The notes under the pieces were generated by a model, which saw nothing but the letters and a program-made list of their open reading frames with translations, was not told the origin of the DNA and did no database searches. Positions 41,808 through 49,910 of a DNA stretch of 64,000 nt are shown here, in pieces (position 1 is the first letter of the stretch; each line of letters starts with the position of its first letter). The stretch comes from Microbacterium croceum. GTDB taxonomy: Bacteria > Actinomycetota > Actinomycetes > Actinomycetales > Microbacteriaceae. The stretch is from NCBI RefSeq assembly GCF_023091245.1, contig NZ_JAHWXN010000001.1, forward strand, positions 2,604,001 to 2,668,000, given 5' to 3'. The position numbers and the translations under genes were made by a program.

Positions 41808-43211
41808 ATGACCTCTCGACTCGTCGCGCACCTCGGAGCGCAGAACGTCGCCGGGGCGACGGCGACGGCACTCGCCGGCCACATCCGAGCCCTGATCCTC
41901 GACGGACGCCTCACGGTCGGCGAGCGGCTGCCCAGCGAGCGGTCGCTGGCGCTCGAGCTGCGCCGATCGCGGTCGACCATCACCCGCGTGTACGGGATCC
42001 TCGAATCCGACGGCTACGTGACCCGTCTGCACGGTGGCAGCACTCGCGTGACGCTCCCCCGAACCCCGCTCGCGCCCGACGCACCGGAGCAGGAATCCGC
42101 GATCGATCTCTCGATCGCCTCGATGGACTCGACGCCTGGCCTGTACGACGCCACCGTGCGGTCGCTGCCGCGCCTGGCCGCGCTGCGGGGCACCAGCGGC
42201 TACTCGCTGCGCGGTCTCCCCGAACTGCGCGACGCCGTGGCCCGACGATTCACGCAGCGAGGTGTGGAGACCTCGGCCGATGAGATCATCATCACCTCCG
42301 GCGCCCTGAACGCCCTCAACCTCGTGCTCGCCACGATCGGACGACGCGGAGAGCGCGTTCTCGTCGAACAGCCGACGTTCCCGCACGCCTTGGAGGCACT
42401 GCAGCGTCACGGCTATCGGATGCTGCCCACGCCGGTCGACGTCGACGGATGGGACGCAAGGCACCTCACGGACGTGCTGCTCGCCGACCGCCCGCACCTG
42501 GCATACCTGATCCCCGACTTCCACAACCCCACGGGCGCGACGCTGCCGGACCTCGAGCGCCAGCGCATCGCGACCACGGCTCGCAGCGCCGGCACGCTCC
42601 TGATCGTGGACGAGACGACAGCGGAACTCGACATCGATCGGGGATGGGCTCCGCTGCCGATGGCGGCGTACAACCCGCACGCGATCACGGTCGGATCGAT
42701 GTCGAAGATCGCCTGGGGCGGCATGCGCCTCGGCTGGATCCGCGCGGAACCCTCGCTCATCACACGCCTGCTCGCGGTGCGCCCCAGCTTCGAGCTCGGC
42801 ACGGCGCTCCTGGAGCAGTGCATCGCCGTGGAGCTGCTCGCCGACATGCCGGCACTCACCGCCCACGTCCGCGAACGCCTGCGTGCGGGCCGGGCGGCGG
42901 TCATCGACGGCCTCGACGCCATTGAGGGGATTCGGATGCCGCAGACAGCGGGAGGGCTGTCCGCCTGGGTCGACCTGGGAGCACCCGTGTCCACGCAGCT
43001 CTCCCTTGCCGCGCGCGAGCGTGAACTCCTCCTGCCACCCGGGCCTCGATTCGCCACCGGTGGAGTCCTGGAACGTCGACTACGGATCCCGATCACCCTG
43101 CCGCCCGACCGTACGGCCGCGGCGATGCACCGGCTGCGGCTCGCGTGGGACGACCTCCACGGCGGAACGGTTCCTCGACCGGAGGAACTCCCGCAGACGG
43201 CGGTGATCTGA
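41808..43211 (+). CDS. MocR-family (GntR-aminotransferase) regulator, YczR type
   Basis: This 467-residue protein combines an N-terminal GntR winged helix (about 10-80, LPSERSLALELRRSRSTITR) with an aminotransferase-like fold-type I domain (about 110-460). The PLP lysine is expected in GSMSKIAWGGMRLGWI near 298. DFHNPTGATLP and IIITSGALNALNLVL are typical. MocR regulators use pyridoxal phosphate to sense metabolites. Facing a YczE-like gene identifies the YczR subgroup. CATCCT ends 6 nt before the ATG, next to the second direct repeat, so it probably autoregulates. Confidence 0.9.
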   Translation: MTSRLVAHLGAQNVAGATATALAGHIRALILDGRLTVGERLPSERSLALELRRSRSTITRVYGILESDGYVTRLHGGSTRVTLPRTPLAPDAPEQESAIDLSIASMDSTPGLYDATVRSLPRLAALRGTSGYSLRGLPELRDAVARRFTQRGVETSADEIIITSGALNALNLVLATIGRRGERVLVEQPTFPHALEALQRHGYRMLPTPVDVDGWDARHLTDVLLADRPHLAYLIPDFHNPTGATLPDLERQRIATTARSAGTLLIVDETTAELDIDRGWAPLPMAAYNPHAITVGSMSKIAWGGMRLGWIRAEPSLITRLLAVRPSFELGTALLEQCIAVELLADMPALTAHVRERLRAGRAAVIDGLDAIEGIRMPQTAGGLSAWVDLGAPVSTQLSLAARERELLLPPGPRFATGGVLERRLRIPITLPPDRTAAAMHRLRLAWDDLHGGTVPRPEELPQTAVI

Positions 43212-43233
43212 GATACCGCCGCACCCCCGCGCA

Positions 43234-43275
43234 GACGAGGACCCCGTCGCTGTCTCCAGGGGCGGGGTCCTCGTC
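43234..43275 (+). terminator. Terminator-like hairpin after the mocR gene
   Basis: A 12-bp stem (43234-43245 with 43264-43275) encloses an 18-nt loop, about 23 bp after the stop. It lies between this gene and the convergent DUF3145 gene. Confidence 0.6.
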
Positions 43276-43366
43276 ATGTGGAGCGGGGAAACGTCTTCTC
43301 AGCGTCCGGGATGAATCACCGGCATCCGATACTCACGCCTCCCCCGCTCCAGGTCTGTGTCGCGAA

Positions 43367-43870
43367 CTAGCCGACCTTGTGGAGCCAGACGACACGCGCA
43401 TCGTCGCTGGCGTGGCGGAACGGCTCCAGTTCCTCGTCCCAGGCGGATCCGAGCGCGATGTCCAGCTCGCGCTGCAGCTCGATCGCACTCCCGGCCGCGA
43501 TCTCCATCGCGTAGCGGATGCGGTCCTCGCCGATCACGATGTTGCCGGCTGCATCGGTCTGCGCATAGTGGATGCCGAGATCCGGCGTGTGCAGCCAGCG
43601 TCCGCCGTCACTGCGAGGTGTCGGGTCCTCCGTCACCTCGAACCGGAGGTGCTCCCACCCGCGGATCGCGGTCGCGAGAGCGGCGCCGGTGCCGACGGGA
43701 CCATCCCAGTAGAACTCCGCACGGCGAGCACCGTCGAGCACCGGCTGGTCAGTCCAGTCGAAGTTCACCGCACGCCCGATAGCGCGACCCACCGCCCATT
43801 CCAGGTGCGGGCAGAGCGCGCGAGGCGCAGAGTGGATGTACACCACTCCGCGTGCGTAAGCCGTCGCCAT
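43367..43870 (-). CDS. DUF3145 protein
   Basis: This 167-residue soluble protein matches the actinobacterial DUF3145 family: RGVVYIHSAPRALCPHLEWA at the N-terminus, the RAEFYWDGPVGTGAALA stretch, GWEHLRFEVTEDP, and the C-terminal GSAWDEELEPFRHA, DARVVWLHKVG. A DUF3145 gene also lies close to the fab operon in Streptomyces, so a link to lipid metabolism is possible but unproven. GGAGAG lies 7 nt before the ATG. Confidence 0.88.
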   Translation of the reverse strand: MATAYARGVVYIHSAPRALCPHLEWAVGRAIGRAVNFDWTDQPVLDGARRAEFYWDGPVGTGAALATAIRGWEHLRFEVTEDPTPRSDGGRWLHTPDLGIHYAQTDAAGNIVIGEDRIRYAMEIAAGSAIELQRELDIALGSAWDEELEPFRHASDDARVVWLHKVG

Positions 43871-43999
43871 GATCTCTCCGTTTCATCAGGTGCGTCTTCC
43901 CCAACGACCTGAACCACGAAGTGGCGAGAATATGCGGTTGTGGGCCCATTCTCGCCCACAGCGGACGAAACCACAAGCATGTAGTTCCGACGGTGGACG

Positions 44000-44033
44000 A
44001 CGAAGGCCCCGGTCTCGAGACCGGGGCCTTCGT
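44000..44033. terminator. Perfect palindromic hairpin
   Basis: A 34-bp perfect palindrome (17-bp arms, centre CTCGAG) lies 55 bp after the end of the dioxygenase-like gene on the minus strand and 130 bp before the DUF3145 start. It most likely ends transcription of the former. Confidence 0.75.
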
Positions 44034-44087
44034 GCAGCGGCAGGCTCGGCGACCGAGAGGTCGGAGCCGACGATCACTCAGTGAGGC

Positions 44088-44861
44088 TCAGGCCTCGCTC
44101 ATCGCCTGCTTCACCTGCTGGCCCTTGGCCGCGTAGTAGGCGGCGCGTGCGGCGTCCTTACGGGCCTGCTCGGCGTAGCCGTGCTCCAACACGTCCTGGG
44201 CGACCTCGTAGTTGGGGACGTCATCGGTGCCGTGGTACTTCTCGATGTAGGCATCGAGCTCAGGACCGGAGGTCCATGAGGTGATGAGGCAGTAGCGCGG
44301 CTCGTCGCCGTTGTGAGTCGCGGCGTGCCACAGACGCTGCGTGTCGACGATGAGCTGGGCTCCGGCCGGAAGCGCGATGCGATACTCGATGCTCGGGTCG
44401 GTGCGGTTCTCACGCAGGACGAAGTAGCTGTCCTTGTCGTCGGTCAGGTTGAAGAAACCGCGCACGACCCAGCCGGTGCCATCCGGGTTCAGACGGTTGT
44501 TGTCGTCCTGGTGAAGGTTGTAGAGGCAGTCGCCGTACGGCGTGGGCTGCAGCTCGATCACGCGGCAGCGGCCGACGTTCGCACCGGGCTCCTGCGCGCG
44601 ACGCGTCAGGTTCGGAGCCTTCTCGGTCTGCGAGTCGATCCAGACGCCGTCCTTGTCGGTGCGCGGCGGCTTGTGGTTCCAGAAGCCGTTGCACTCGATG
44701 TCGCCGAAGGCACTCGCGAGCGGAGCGAACCGGGTGTCACCCGACGACTTCCAGTCGTTGTACTCGAGATCGAGCCACTCCTTGGGGTCGAGCTCCTGGT
44801 TATAGCTGTCGAGGACGACGAAGCCCTTTTCCTCGAGTGCAGCGGATTTGATGTATCCCAT
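44088..44861 (-). CDS. Putative Fe(II)/2-oxoglutarate dioxygenase
   Basis: This 257-residue protein has no family name that I know, but it shows the iron-binding triad of double-stranded beta-helix dioxygenases. His117 and Asp119 are in YNLHQDDNN, His179 is in RLWHAATH, and Arg189 in GDEPRYCLITSW is in place to bind 2-oxoglutarate. The 60-residue spacing between HxD and the distal His is normal. The GRCRVIELQPTPYGDCLYNLH stretch before the motif is beta-rich. A Lys/Ala-rich helix ends the protein. An IdeR/DtxR-like box lies 53 bp upstream, suggesting iron control. The ATG at 44861 follows a two-codon minicistron. The substrate is unknown. Confidence 0.72.
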   Translation of the reverse strand: MGYIKSAALEEKGFVVLDSYNQELDPKEWLDLEYNDWKSSGDTRFAPLASAFGDIECNGFWNHKPPRTDKDGVWIDSQTEKAPNLTRRAQEPGANVGRCRVIELQPTPYGDCLYNLHQDDNNRLNPDGTGWVVRGFFNLTDDKDSYFVLRENRTDPSIEYRIALPAGAQLIVDTQRLWHAATHNGDEPRYCLITSWTSGPELDAYIEKYHGTDDVPNYEVAQDVLEHGYAEQARKDAARAAYYAAKGQQVKQAMSEA

Positions 44862-44913
44862 GATCTAGGTCATGTCCTTTCATCGGGGGCCAGCACGTTT
44901 TAACAGGCCCTGA

Positions 44914-44932
44914 TAAGGCAAGCCTAACAGCG
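44914..44932. promoter_or_regulatory. DtxR/IdeR-type iron box
   Basis: TAAGGCAAGCCTAAC within this site matches 12 of the first 15 positions of the known box TTAGGTTAGSCTAACC and is a near-palindrome. It lies between the divergent dioxygenase-like gene and the DUF262 gene, 53 bp from the former's start. Confidence 0.6.
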
Positions 44933-44973
44933 CCCCCTGTGCACCCCTCCGAGGGCCGCCGTGAATAACCGAA

Positions 44974-44979
44974 TAGACT
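44974..44979 (+). promoter_or_regulatory. Possible -10 box of the DUF262 gene
   Basis: TAGACT lies 57 bp before the ATG at 45037. The gene would have a leader carrying GGAGG, in contrast to the leaderless genes nearby. Confidence 0.4.
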
Positions 44980-45036
44980 GAATCGGGCGCCCGGCGAGTC
45001 CTCGGCGCCGGCGCTACGGGAGGACGAGACACCAGC

Positions 45037-47049
45037 ATGAGCACCGCCACCAACGTCGAGGCGACAGCAGTCAACACGATCGAGTGGCTTGCAGCAGGTT
45101 CCACCACCATCGTCGTGCCGGTGTACCAGCGTCAGTATCGCTGGGACATCGGCGGATGCGAACGCCTCCTCTCGGATGTGCGCGCCGTGGCCGCGGAAGA
45201 CGACGCCCACCGGCATTTCATCGGCTCGATCCTCTCCGCCCACGACTCCGCTGACGGCTCCGCACCCGACAGCGACCTGATCCTCATCGACGGCCAGCAG
45301 CGCATCACCACCCTGATGCTCCTGATAGCCGCGCTGCATCACGCCGTGCGGGATTCCGACCCCGTGCTCGCAGCAGACCTCGAGCGTGTGCTGGTCCGAC
45401 AGGACGATCCGACCCGCACCAAGCTGCGTCCGCACGACGCCTGGGCGGAGCTGTACGAGTCCGTGGTGCTGGATCACCGCGGGGACGCGGATCGCGAATC
45501 GCGGTTCGACGACAACTACGCCTTCTTCCGCAGCCAGATCCACGCGGAGGAGGCGCCGTCGGTCTGGCGGGGTCTGCAGAAGCTCGAGCACGTGTCGATC
45601 ACGCTCGGCGCCGAGGCGAACGCGCAGCAGATCTTCGAGAGCCTCAACTCCACGGGCGAACCGCTGCGCGATCACGAGCTGATCCACAACTACATCCTGA
45701 TGGGTCTCACCCACTCGGAGCAGCTCGACGTCGAGGCGCGGTTCTGGTTGCCGATCGAGCGACACACCGGCGAGGCGATCGGTGCCTTCTGGCGCCACTA
45801 CCTCGTCATGACCACGGGCCGGGAACTGGCCGCGAACGGCGAGCACGGCGTCTACAGCGCATTCCGCCAGTCGTTCCCGCACGTCGACGTCGACCACCTC
45901 CAGGCGCACGCCGAGATCTGGCGCCACCACGCCGAGATCTACGGCATCCTGCTCGATCCCTCGCGGGAGGGCGATCCCGAGATCGCGCGTCAGCTGCGGT
46001 ACGTCAACACCTTCGGACGTGCGGCCTACCCGCTGGTGCTGAGCGTGTACAGCGACTATTCCCGCGGCATCGTCGGGCGGGATGAGCTCATCGAGACGCT
46101 CGACTGGATCCAGGCGCTCTACCTCCGCCGCACACTGGTGAACCTCCCCACGGAGCGGTTGATCGCACGGCTCTGCCGAGCCCGGGCCCAGGGTCGCGAT
46201 GCGCTCGCGCGCGCACTCGCCCGCATCACCCCGTCCGACGAGCGCGTGAGCGCCGTGCTGAAGTACAGCCAACTCCCCCACGCCGCCTATGTGCTCAGCC
46301 GACTACAGGGCGTGGACGACACGGACGGCTTCGACATCGAACACATCGTCCCCCCGGTTCCCGGTGACGCCTGGTCCGGCGACGGCGCACGGATGTGGAG
46401 CGAGTACAGCGACGATGAGCAGAACAGCCACCGCGCCCTCGCCCCCACGCTGGGCAACCTGACGCTTCTCGAGCAGCCGCTCACCGAGCGCGTGTTCGGC
46501 GCCTCTTTTCCAGAGAAGCGCGCGGACGCGTATGCACGCAGCGGGGTACCCGCGACCCGCGATCTCGAGAGCGTCCCCCGGTGGGACACCGCTGCCATCA
46601 CGAGCCGCACCGTGCGCCTCACCGCAGACCTTCTCCGGATCTGGGCGCGACCGGCTCTCCCCGAGATCGACGACGACGGGCTGACTCCGATCCTGGACGC
46701 CGTGCGCCGACGCGGCTGGCCGGCGGGGTGGGAGCGCGAGTTCGACTACGTGGAGTATCGCGGCGAGCGGTGGGAGGTGTACGACGTCAAGCACCTCTTC
46801 AATCGCGTGTTCCGACGTGCGTGGACCGACACGCGTGCAGCCGCCGTCAGCTACTGTGCGGCGCATGGCGGGCCGATCTACGACGCGATGGCGTGGAAGG
46901 GCCAGTGGGATGCTCTGAACGACTCGCACTTCCTCTACATGGGCTGGGACTCCAACTACATGATGAACGCCGTGCAGGGCGTGCTGGACGAAGCGGGCAT
47001 CGCCGCCGAGGTGTTCGTCAAGTACTCCTACATCGGCAACGTGATGTAG
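45037..47049 (+). CDS. GmrSD-like DUF262/DUF1524 protein
   Basis: This 670-residue protein joins the two halves of GmrSD-type enzymes. The N-terminal DUF262 part (about 12-235) has VPVYQRQYRWDIGGCERLL and the nucleotide-site motif IDGQQRITTLMLL with Asp85. The C-terminal DUF1524 part (about 425-545) has the HNH-like IEHIVPP with His436 and GNLTLLEQPLTERVFG. GmrSD cuts modified phage DNA, and related proteins act in phage defence, so a type IV restriction role is likely. About 110 more residues follow (from WPAGWEREFDYVEYRGERW) that I cannot assign. It stands alone without other defence genes. The iron box upstream might affect it too. Confidence 0.87.
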   Translation: MSTATNVEATAVNTIEWLAAGSTTIVVPVYQRQYRWDIGGCERLLSDVRAVAAEDDAHRHFIGSILSAHDSADGSAPDSDLILIDGQQRITTLMLLIAALHHAVRDSDPVLAADLERVLVRQDDPTRTKLRPHDAWAELYESVVLDHRGDADRESRFDDNYAFFRSQIHAEEAPSVWRGLQKLEHVSITLGAEANAQQIFESLNSTGEPLRDHELIHNYILMGLTHSEQLDVEARFWLPIERHTGEAIGAFWRHYLVMTTGRELAANGEHGVYSAFRQSFPHVDVDHLQAHAEIWRHHAEIYGILLDPSREGDPEIARQLRYVNTFGRAAYPLVLSVYSDYSRGIVGRDELIETLDWIQALYLRRTLVNLPTERLIARLCRARAQGRDALARALARITPSDERVSAVLKYSQLPHAAYVLSRLQGVDDTDGFDIEHIVPPVPGDAWSGDGARMWSEYSDDEQNSHRALAPTLGNLTLLEQPLTERVFGASFPEKRADAYARSGVPATRDLESVPRWDTAAITSRTVRLTADLLRIWARPALPEIDDDGLTPILDAVRRRGWPAGWEREFDYVEYRGERWEVYDVKHLFNRVFRRAWTDTRAAAVSYCAAHGGPIYDAMAWKGQWDALNDSHFLYMGWDSNYMMNAVQGVLDEAGIAAEVFVKYSYIGNVM

Positions 47050-47095
47050 TCGAGGCGACCTGCGGATGCGGCGGCTCGGACGCTAGGCTCGACGG

Positions 47096-48343
47096 GTGAG
47101 CACCGTTGTCCGTCATCTGCTGGATCTGACCGTCGAAGAGCACACGCTCACCGTTCCGCTGGTCTGGGGTGATCCCTCGGACGGGCGCACGATCGACGTC
47201 TTCGCCGCCGTCGTATCGCGCGAGGGCGGGGAGTCGCTCCCTTACCTGGTCTTCCTGCAGGGAGGACCAGGGCATGAGGCACCGCGTCCGTTCCACCGCT
47301 CCACGGCGCCGGCGTGGCTCGACGAGGCGCTCGCACACTACCGCCTCGTCCTGCTCGACCAGCGCGGAACGGGGCGCTCCACTCCGGTGGGCGACGCCGA
47401 CCTGGAACGCGGTGCGGCCGCGGTCGCCGAACACCTGACCCACCTGCGCGCCGATGCCATCGTCCGCGACTGCGAGGCGATGCGCGCGCACCTGGGAGCG
47501 GACACCTGGAGCGTGCTCGGACAATCGTTCGGCGGCTTCACGACGCTCGCCTACCTCTCCACAGACGGCTCCTCGCTCGCCGACGTCTACATCACGGGCG
47601 GCCTCAGTGCGGTCGGTCGGCACCCGGACGACGTGTACGCCCTCTGCTACGACAAGATGCGCAGCGCGTCGGAGCAGTACTACCGACGCTTCCCCGAGCA
47701 TCGGGACGTGATGCGCGGCCTCGTCGACCTCGCGGATGCCGGCGAGATCGTGCTCCCGGACGGCGAGATCGTGTCGCCGTCGCGGCTGCGGTCGGTCGGC
47801 TCGGCGCTCGGCACCGACGACGGCTGGCAGACCGTATGGTCACTGCTGGAGCGCGACCCCGCCTCGAACGCGTTCCGCTACGACCTCATGCATGCGATGC
47901 CCTACAACGGCCGCAATCCGCTGTACTTCGCGTTCCACGAGTCCAGCTACGCCGACGGTCATGCCACGCGATGGTCGGCAGAACGCACCGAACCAGCGGA
48001 CTTCCGGGATGACGTCACGCTCTTCACCGGTGAGCACATCCGCCGCGACTGGACCGAGACGGTGCCGGCGTTCCAGCCCTGGCGTGAGGTCGCACTCGAA
48101 CTGGCGGAGTTCGAATGGCCGCAAATCTACGACGCGGCAGCCATCGCGGCGTCCGGCGCCACCGGCGCCGCTGCCGTCTACGTGAACGACGTCTACGTGC
48201 CGATGGAGTTCTCGCTCGAGACGGCGCGTCTGCTCCCGGGGGTACACCTCTGGGTGACCAGCGAGCACGAGCACAACGGCCTCCGCTCCGGGCCGGTGCT
48301 GAGCCGGCTGATCGACCTCGCCCAGGGGCGCCGCATCCGCTGA
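47096..48343 (+). CDS. Alpha/beta hydrolase, proline iminopeptidase-like
   Basis: This 415-residue protein belongs to the S33 peptidase group: FLQGGPGHEAPRP (oxyanion region) near 54-66, LLDQRGTGRSTPV near 86-98, nucleophile Ser144 in LGQSFGGFTT, and the probable catalytic His in SEHEHNGLRSGPV near the C-terminus. The length and motifs fit proline iminopeptidases that act on short peptides in the cytoplasm. No signal peptide is seen. TAGGCT (47084-47089) ends 6 nt before the GTG, so it is leaderless and has its own promoter. Confidence 0.9.
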   Translation: MSTVVRHLLDLTVEEHTLTVPLVWGDPSDGRTIDVFAAVVSREGGESLPYLVFLQGGPGHEAPRPFHRSTAPAWLDEALAHYRLVLLDQRGTGRSTPVGDADLERGAAAVAEHLTHLRADAIVRDCEAMRAHLGADTWSVLGQSFGGFTTLAYLSTDGSSLADVYITGGLSAVGRHPDDVYALCYDKMRSASEQYYRRFPEHRDVMRGLVDLADAGEIVLPDGEIVSPSRLRSVGSALGTDDGWQTVWSLLERDPASNAFRYDLMHAMPYNGRNPLYFAFHESSYADGHATRWSAERTEPADFRDDVTLFTGEHIRRDWTETVPAFQPWREVALELAEFEWPQIYDAAAIAASGATGAAAVYVNDVYVPMEFSLETARLLPGVHLWVTSEHEHNGLRSGPVLSRLIDLAQGRRIR

Positions 48344-48399
48344 GCACGATCCCCCGCGCGGGGGATGTCGTGCGCAGAACGGCGGCCTATCCTGGCCAC

Positions 48400-48684
48400 A
48401 TGCGCGATGTGCTGGGCTGGGCGACCGTGATCGGGGTGCTGATCGCGGGTCCCGGGCTGCTCATCTTCGGCCTGATGCACACCTTCTCGCGGAAACCGGT
48501 GGAGAAGAAGTACGAGGGGCTCAGCTCCGGCGGCCTCGGCGGCGCTTTCGACGCCATCTGGTCTCCGTCGGCGCACGAAGCGGGGATGGAACGAGACCGC
48601 CAGACGCAGCGTACCGCGCCGGCGCCCGCCCCCGGCGACCCGCCGAGTCCGATCGCCGATGGGCACATCAGCCTCGACCTCTGA
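48400..48684 (+). CDS. Small single-pass membrane protein
   Basis: This 94-residue protein has one membrane helix right at the N-terminus (about 6-25, VLGWATVIGVLIAGPGLLIF) and a soluble tail with a Gly-rich patch (LSSGGLGGAFDAIWSP) and proline-rich C-terminus. I do not recognise a family. TATCCT (48388-48393) ends 6 nt before the ATG, the leaderless pattern that supports this start over the upstream open frame. A strong hairpin follows the stop. Confidence 0.7.
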   Translation: MRDVLGWATVIGVLIAGPGLLIFGLMHTFSRKPVEKKYEGLSSGGLGGAFDAIWSPSAHEAGMERDRQTQRTAPAPAPGDPPSPIADGHISLDL

Positions 48685-48689
48685 GGACG

Positions 48690-48729
48690 ACGAAGGCCCC
48701 GCCACTGCGAGGAGTGGCGGGGCCTTCGT
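48690..48729. terminator. Bidirectional terminator hairpin
   Basis: A 17-bp stem (48690-48706 with 48713-48729) with loop GCGAGG lies between the small membrane protein gene and the convergent L31 gene. Confidence 0.85.
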
Positions 48730-48739
48730 GTGACGGACC

Positions 48740-48997
48740 TCAGTTGGAGGAGCCGCCGAAGCCCTTGAAGCGCTGGTTGAACTTCTCGACGCGACCGGCC
48801 GAGTCCATGATGCGCTGCTTGCCCGTGTAGAACGGGTGCGAGGCAGAGGAGATCTCGACGTCGATGACGGGGTACTCCACGCCGTCCAGCTCGATGGTCT
48901 TGTCGCTCGTGACGGTGGAGCGGGTGAGGAAGGTCTCGCCCGAACCGAGGTCGCGGAAAACGATGGCCCGGTACTCGGGGTGGATGTCAGTCTTCAT
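48740..48997 (-). CDS. rpmE2: Ribosomal protein L31, type B
   Basis: This 85-residue protein of the large ribosomal subunit begins [20 protein letters not shown] and contains the typical [29 protein letters not shown] split across its length. It lacks the cysteines of zinc-binding L31, so it is the zinc-free form. In many actinobacteria such paralogues are induced by zinc starvation through Zur. I cannot point to a clear Zur box here. Confidence 0.96.
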   Translation of the reverse strand: MKTDIHPEYRAIVFRDLGSGETFLTRSTVTSDKTIELDGVEYPVIDVEISSASHPFYTGKQRIMDSAGRVEKFNQRFKGFGGSSN

Positions 48998-49080
48998 GGG
49001 ATTCCTTAGTTGCTGCCCTGGATTGTGCCAGGGACGAGGGAAGTCTGCGGTGCAGAGAGCACCAAGGATCGATTCTAACA

Positions 49081-49103
49081 GTACTTCGACGGGCTCAGTA
49101 ACC
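49081..49103. repeat. Degenerate REP-like palindrome
   Basis: TACTTCGACGGGCTCAGTA (49082-49100) has the same core (TTCGAC, then GCTCAG) as the REP-like element inside rnpB, with TACT/AGTA arms instead of CCCT/AGGG. It lies immediately after the stop of the ABC ATPase gene and before rpmE2. Confidence 0.5.
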
Positions 49104-49107
49104 CGAG

Positions 49108-49893
49108 TCAGGATGCCGCGCGAGCGGCGTAGCGGCCGTCGTCGCTGCTGAGTACGATCGGCATGCCGAAGGCTTCGGTGAGGGCCTCGGCCGTCAGCGT
49201 CTCCGCGATCGGGCCGGCGGCGACCACTCGGCCTTCGCGCAGCAGCATCACATGCGTGAACCCGACCGGGATCTCCTCCACGTGGTGGGTGACCATGAGC
49301 ATCGCCGGGGTTGTCGGCGCCGAGGCGTAGCCGCTGAGCAGCGCGAGCAGCTCTTCACGCGAGCCCAGATCGAGCGAGGCGGTCGGCTCGTCCAGCAGCA
49401 GCAACTCGGGGTCAGTCATGACGGCGCGGGCGATCTGCACCCGCTTCTGCTCCCCGTCGCTGAGGGTGCCGAAGGTGCGCTCGGCCAGGTGCGCGAGACG
49501 CCACTCGCCGAGCACGCGCAGCGCCCGGCGCTCGTCGATGTCCTCGTAGCTCTCGTTCCAACGCCCGAGCACCGAGTAGGCGGCGGTCAGCACCGTGTTC
49601 AGCACCGTCTCGTCGCGCGGAACGCGCTTGGCCATCGCGGAAGACGCGAATCCGATGCGCGGGCGCACCTCGAAGACGTCCGTGCGCCCCAGGGTCTCCC
49701 CCAGCACCGAGACGGTGCCGGCAGTCGGATGCATGAGCGTGTCGGCGAGCTGGAGCAGCGTCGTCTTTCCTGCACCGTTGGGTCCGAGGATCACCCACCG
49801 CTGATCGTCCGCGACCTGCCAGGTCACGTGATCGATGATGTTGCGCCCCTCGCGGCGCACGACGACGTCGGTGAATTCCAGGGCGCTCGACAT
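49108..49893 (-). CDS. ABC transporter ATP-binding protein
   Basis: This 261-residue ATPase has Walker [13 protein letters not shown], signature [15 protein letters not shown] (Asp instead of the second Gly), Walker [13 protein letters not shown] and H-loop VTHHVEE. No permease gene adjoins it, so its partner is encoded elsewhere or it acts alone. The style resembles ModF/PhnC-like stand-alone ATPases. TAGGCT (49900-49905, minus strand) lies 6 nt before the ATG, so it is leaderless although glgM, transcribed the same way, ends just 17 bp upstream. Confidence 0.9.
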   Translation of the reverse strand: MSSALEFTDVVVRREGRNIIDHVTWQVADDQRWVILGPNGAGKTTLLQLADTLMHPTAGTVSVLGETLGRTDVFEVRPRIGFASSAMAKRVPRDETVLNTVLTAAYSVLGRWNESYEDIDERRALRVLGEWRLAHLAERTFGTLSDGEQKRVQIARAVMTDPELLLLDEPTASLDLGSREELLALLSGYASAPTTPAMLMVTHHVEEIPVGFTHVMLLREGRVVAAGPIAETLTAEALTEAFGMPIVLSSDDGRYAARAAS

Positions 49894-49910
49894 ACCCCCA
49901 GCCTATCGGC

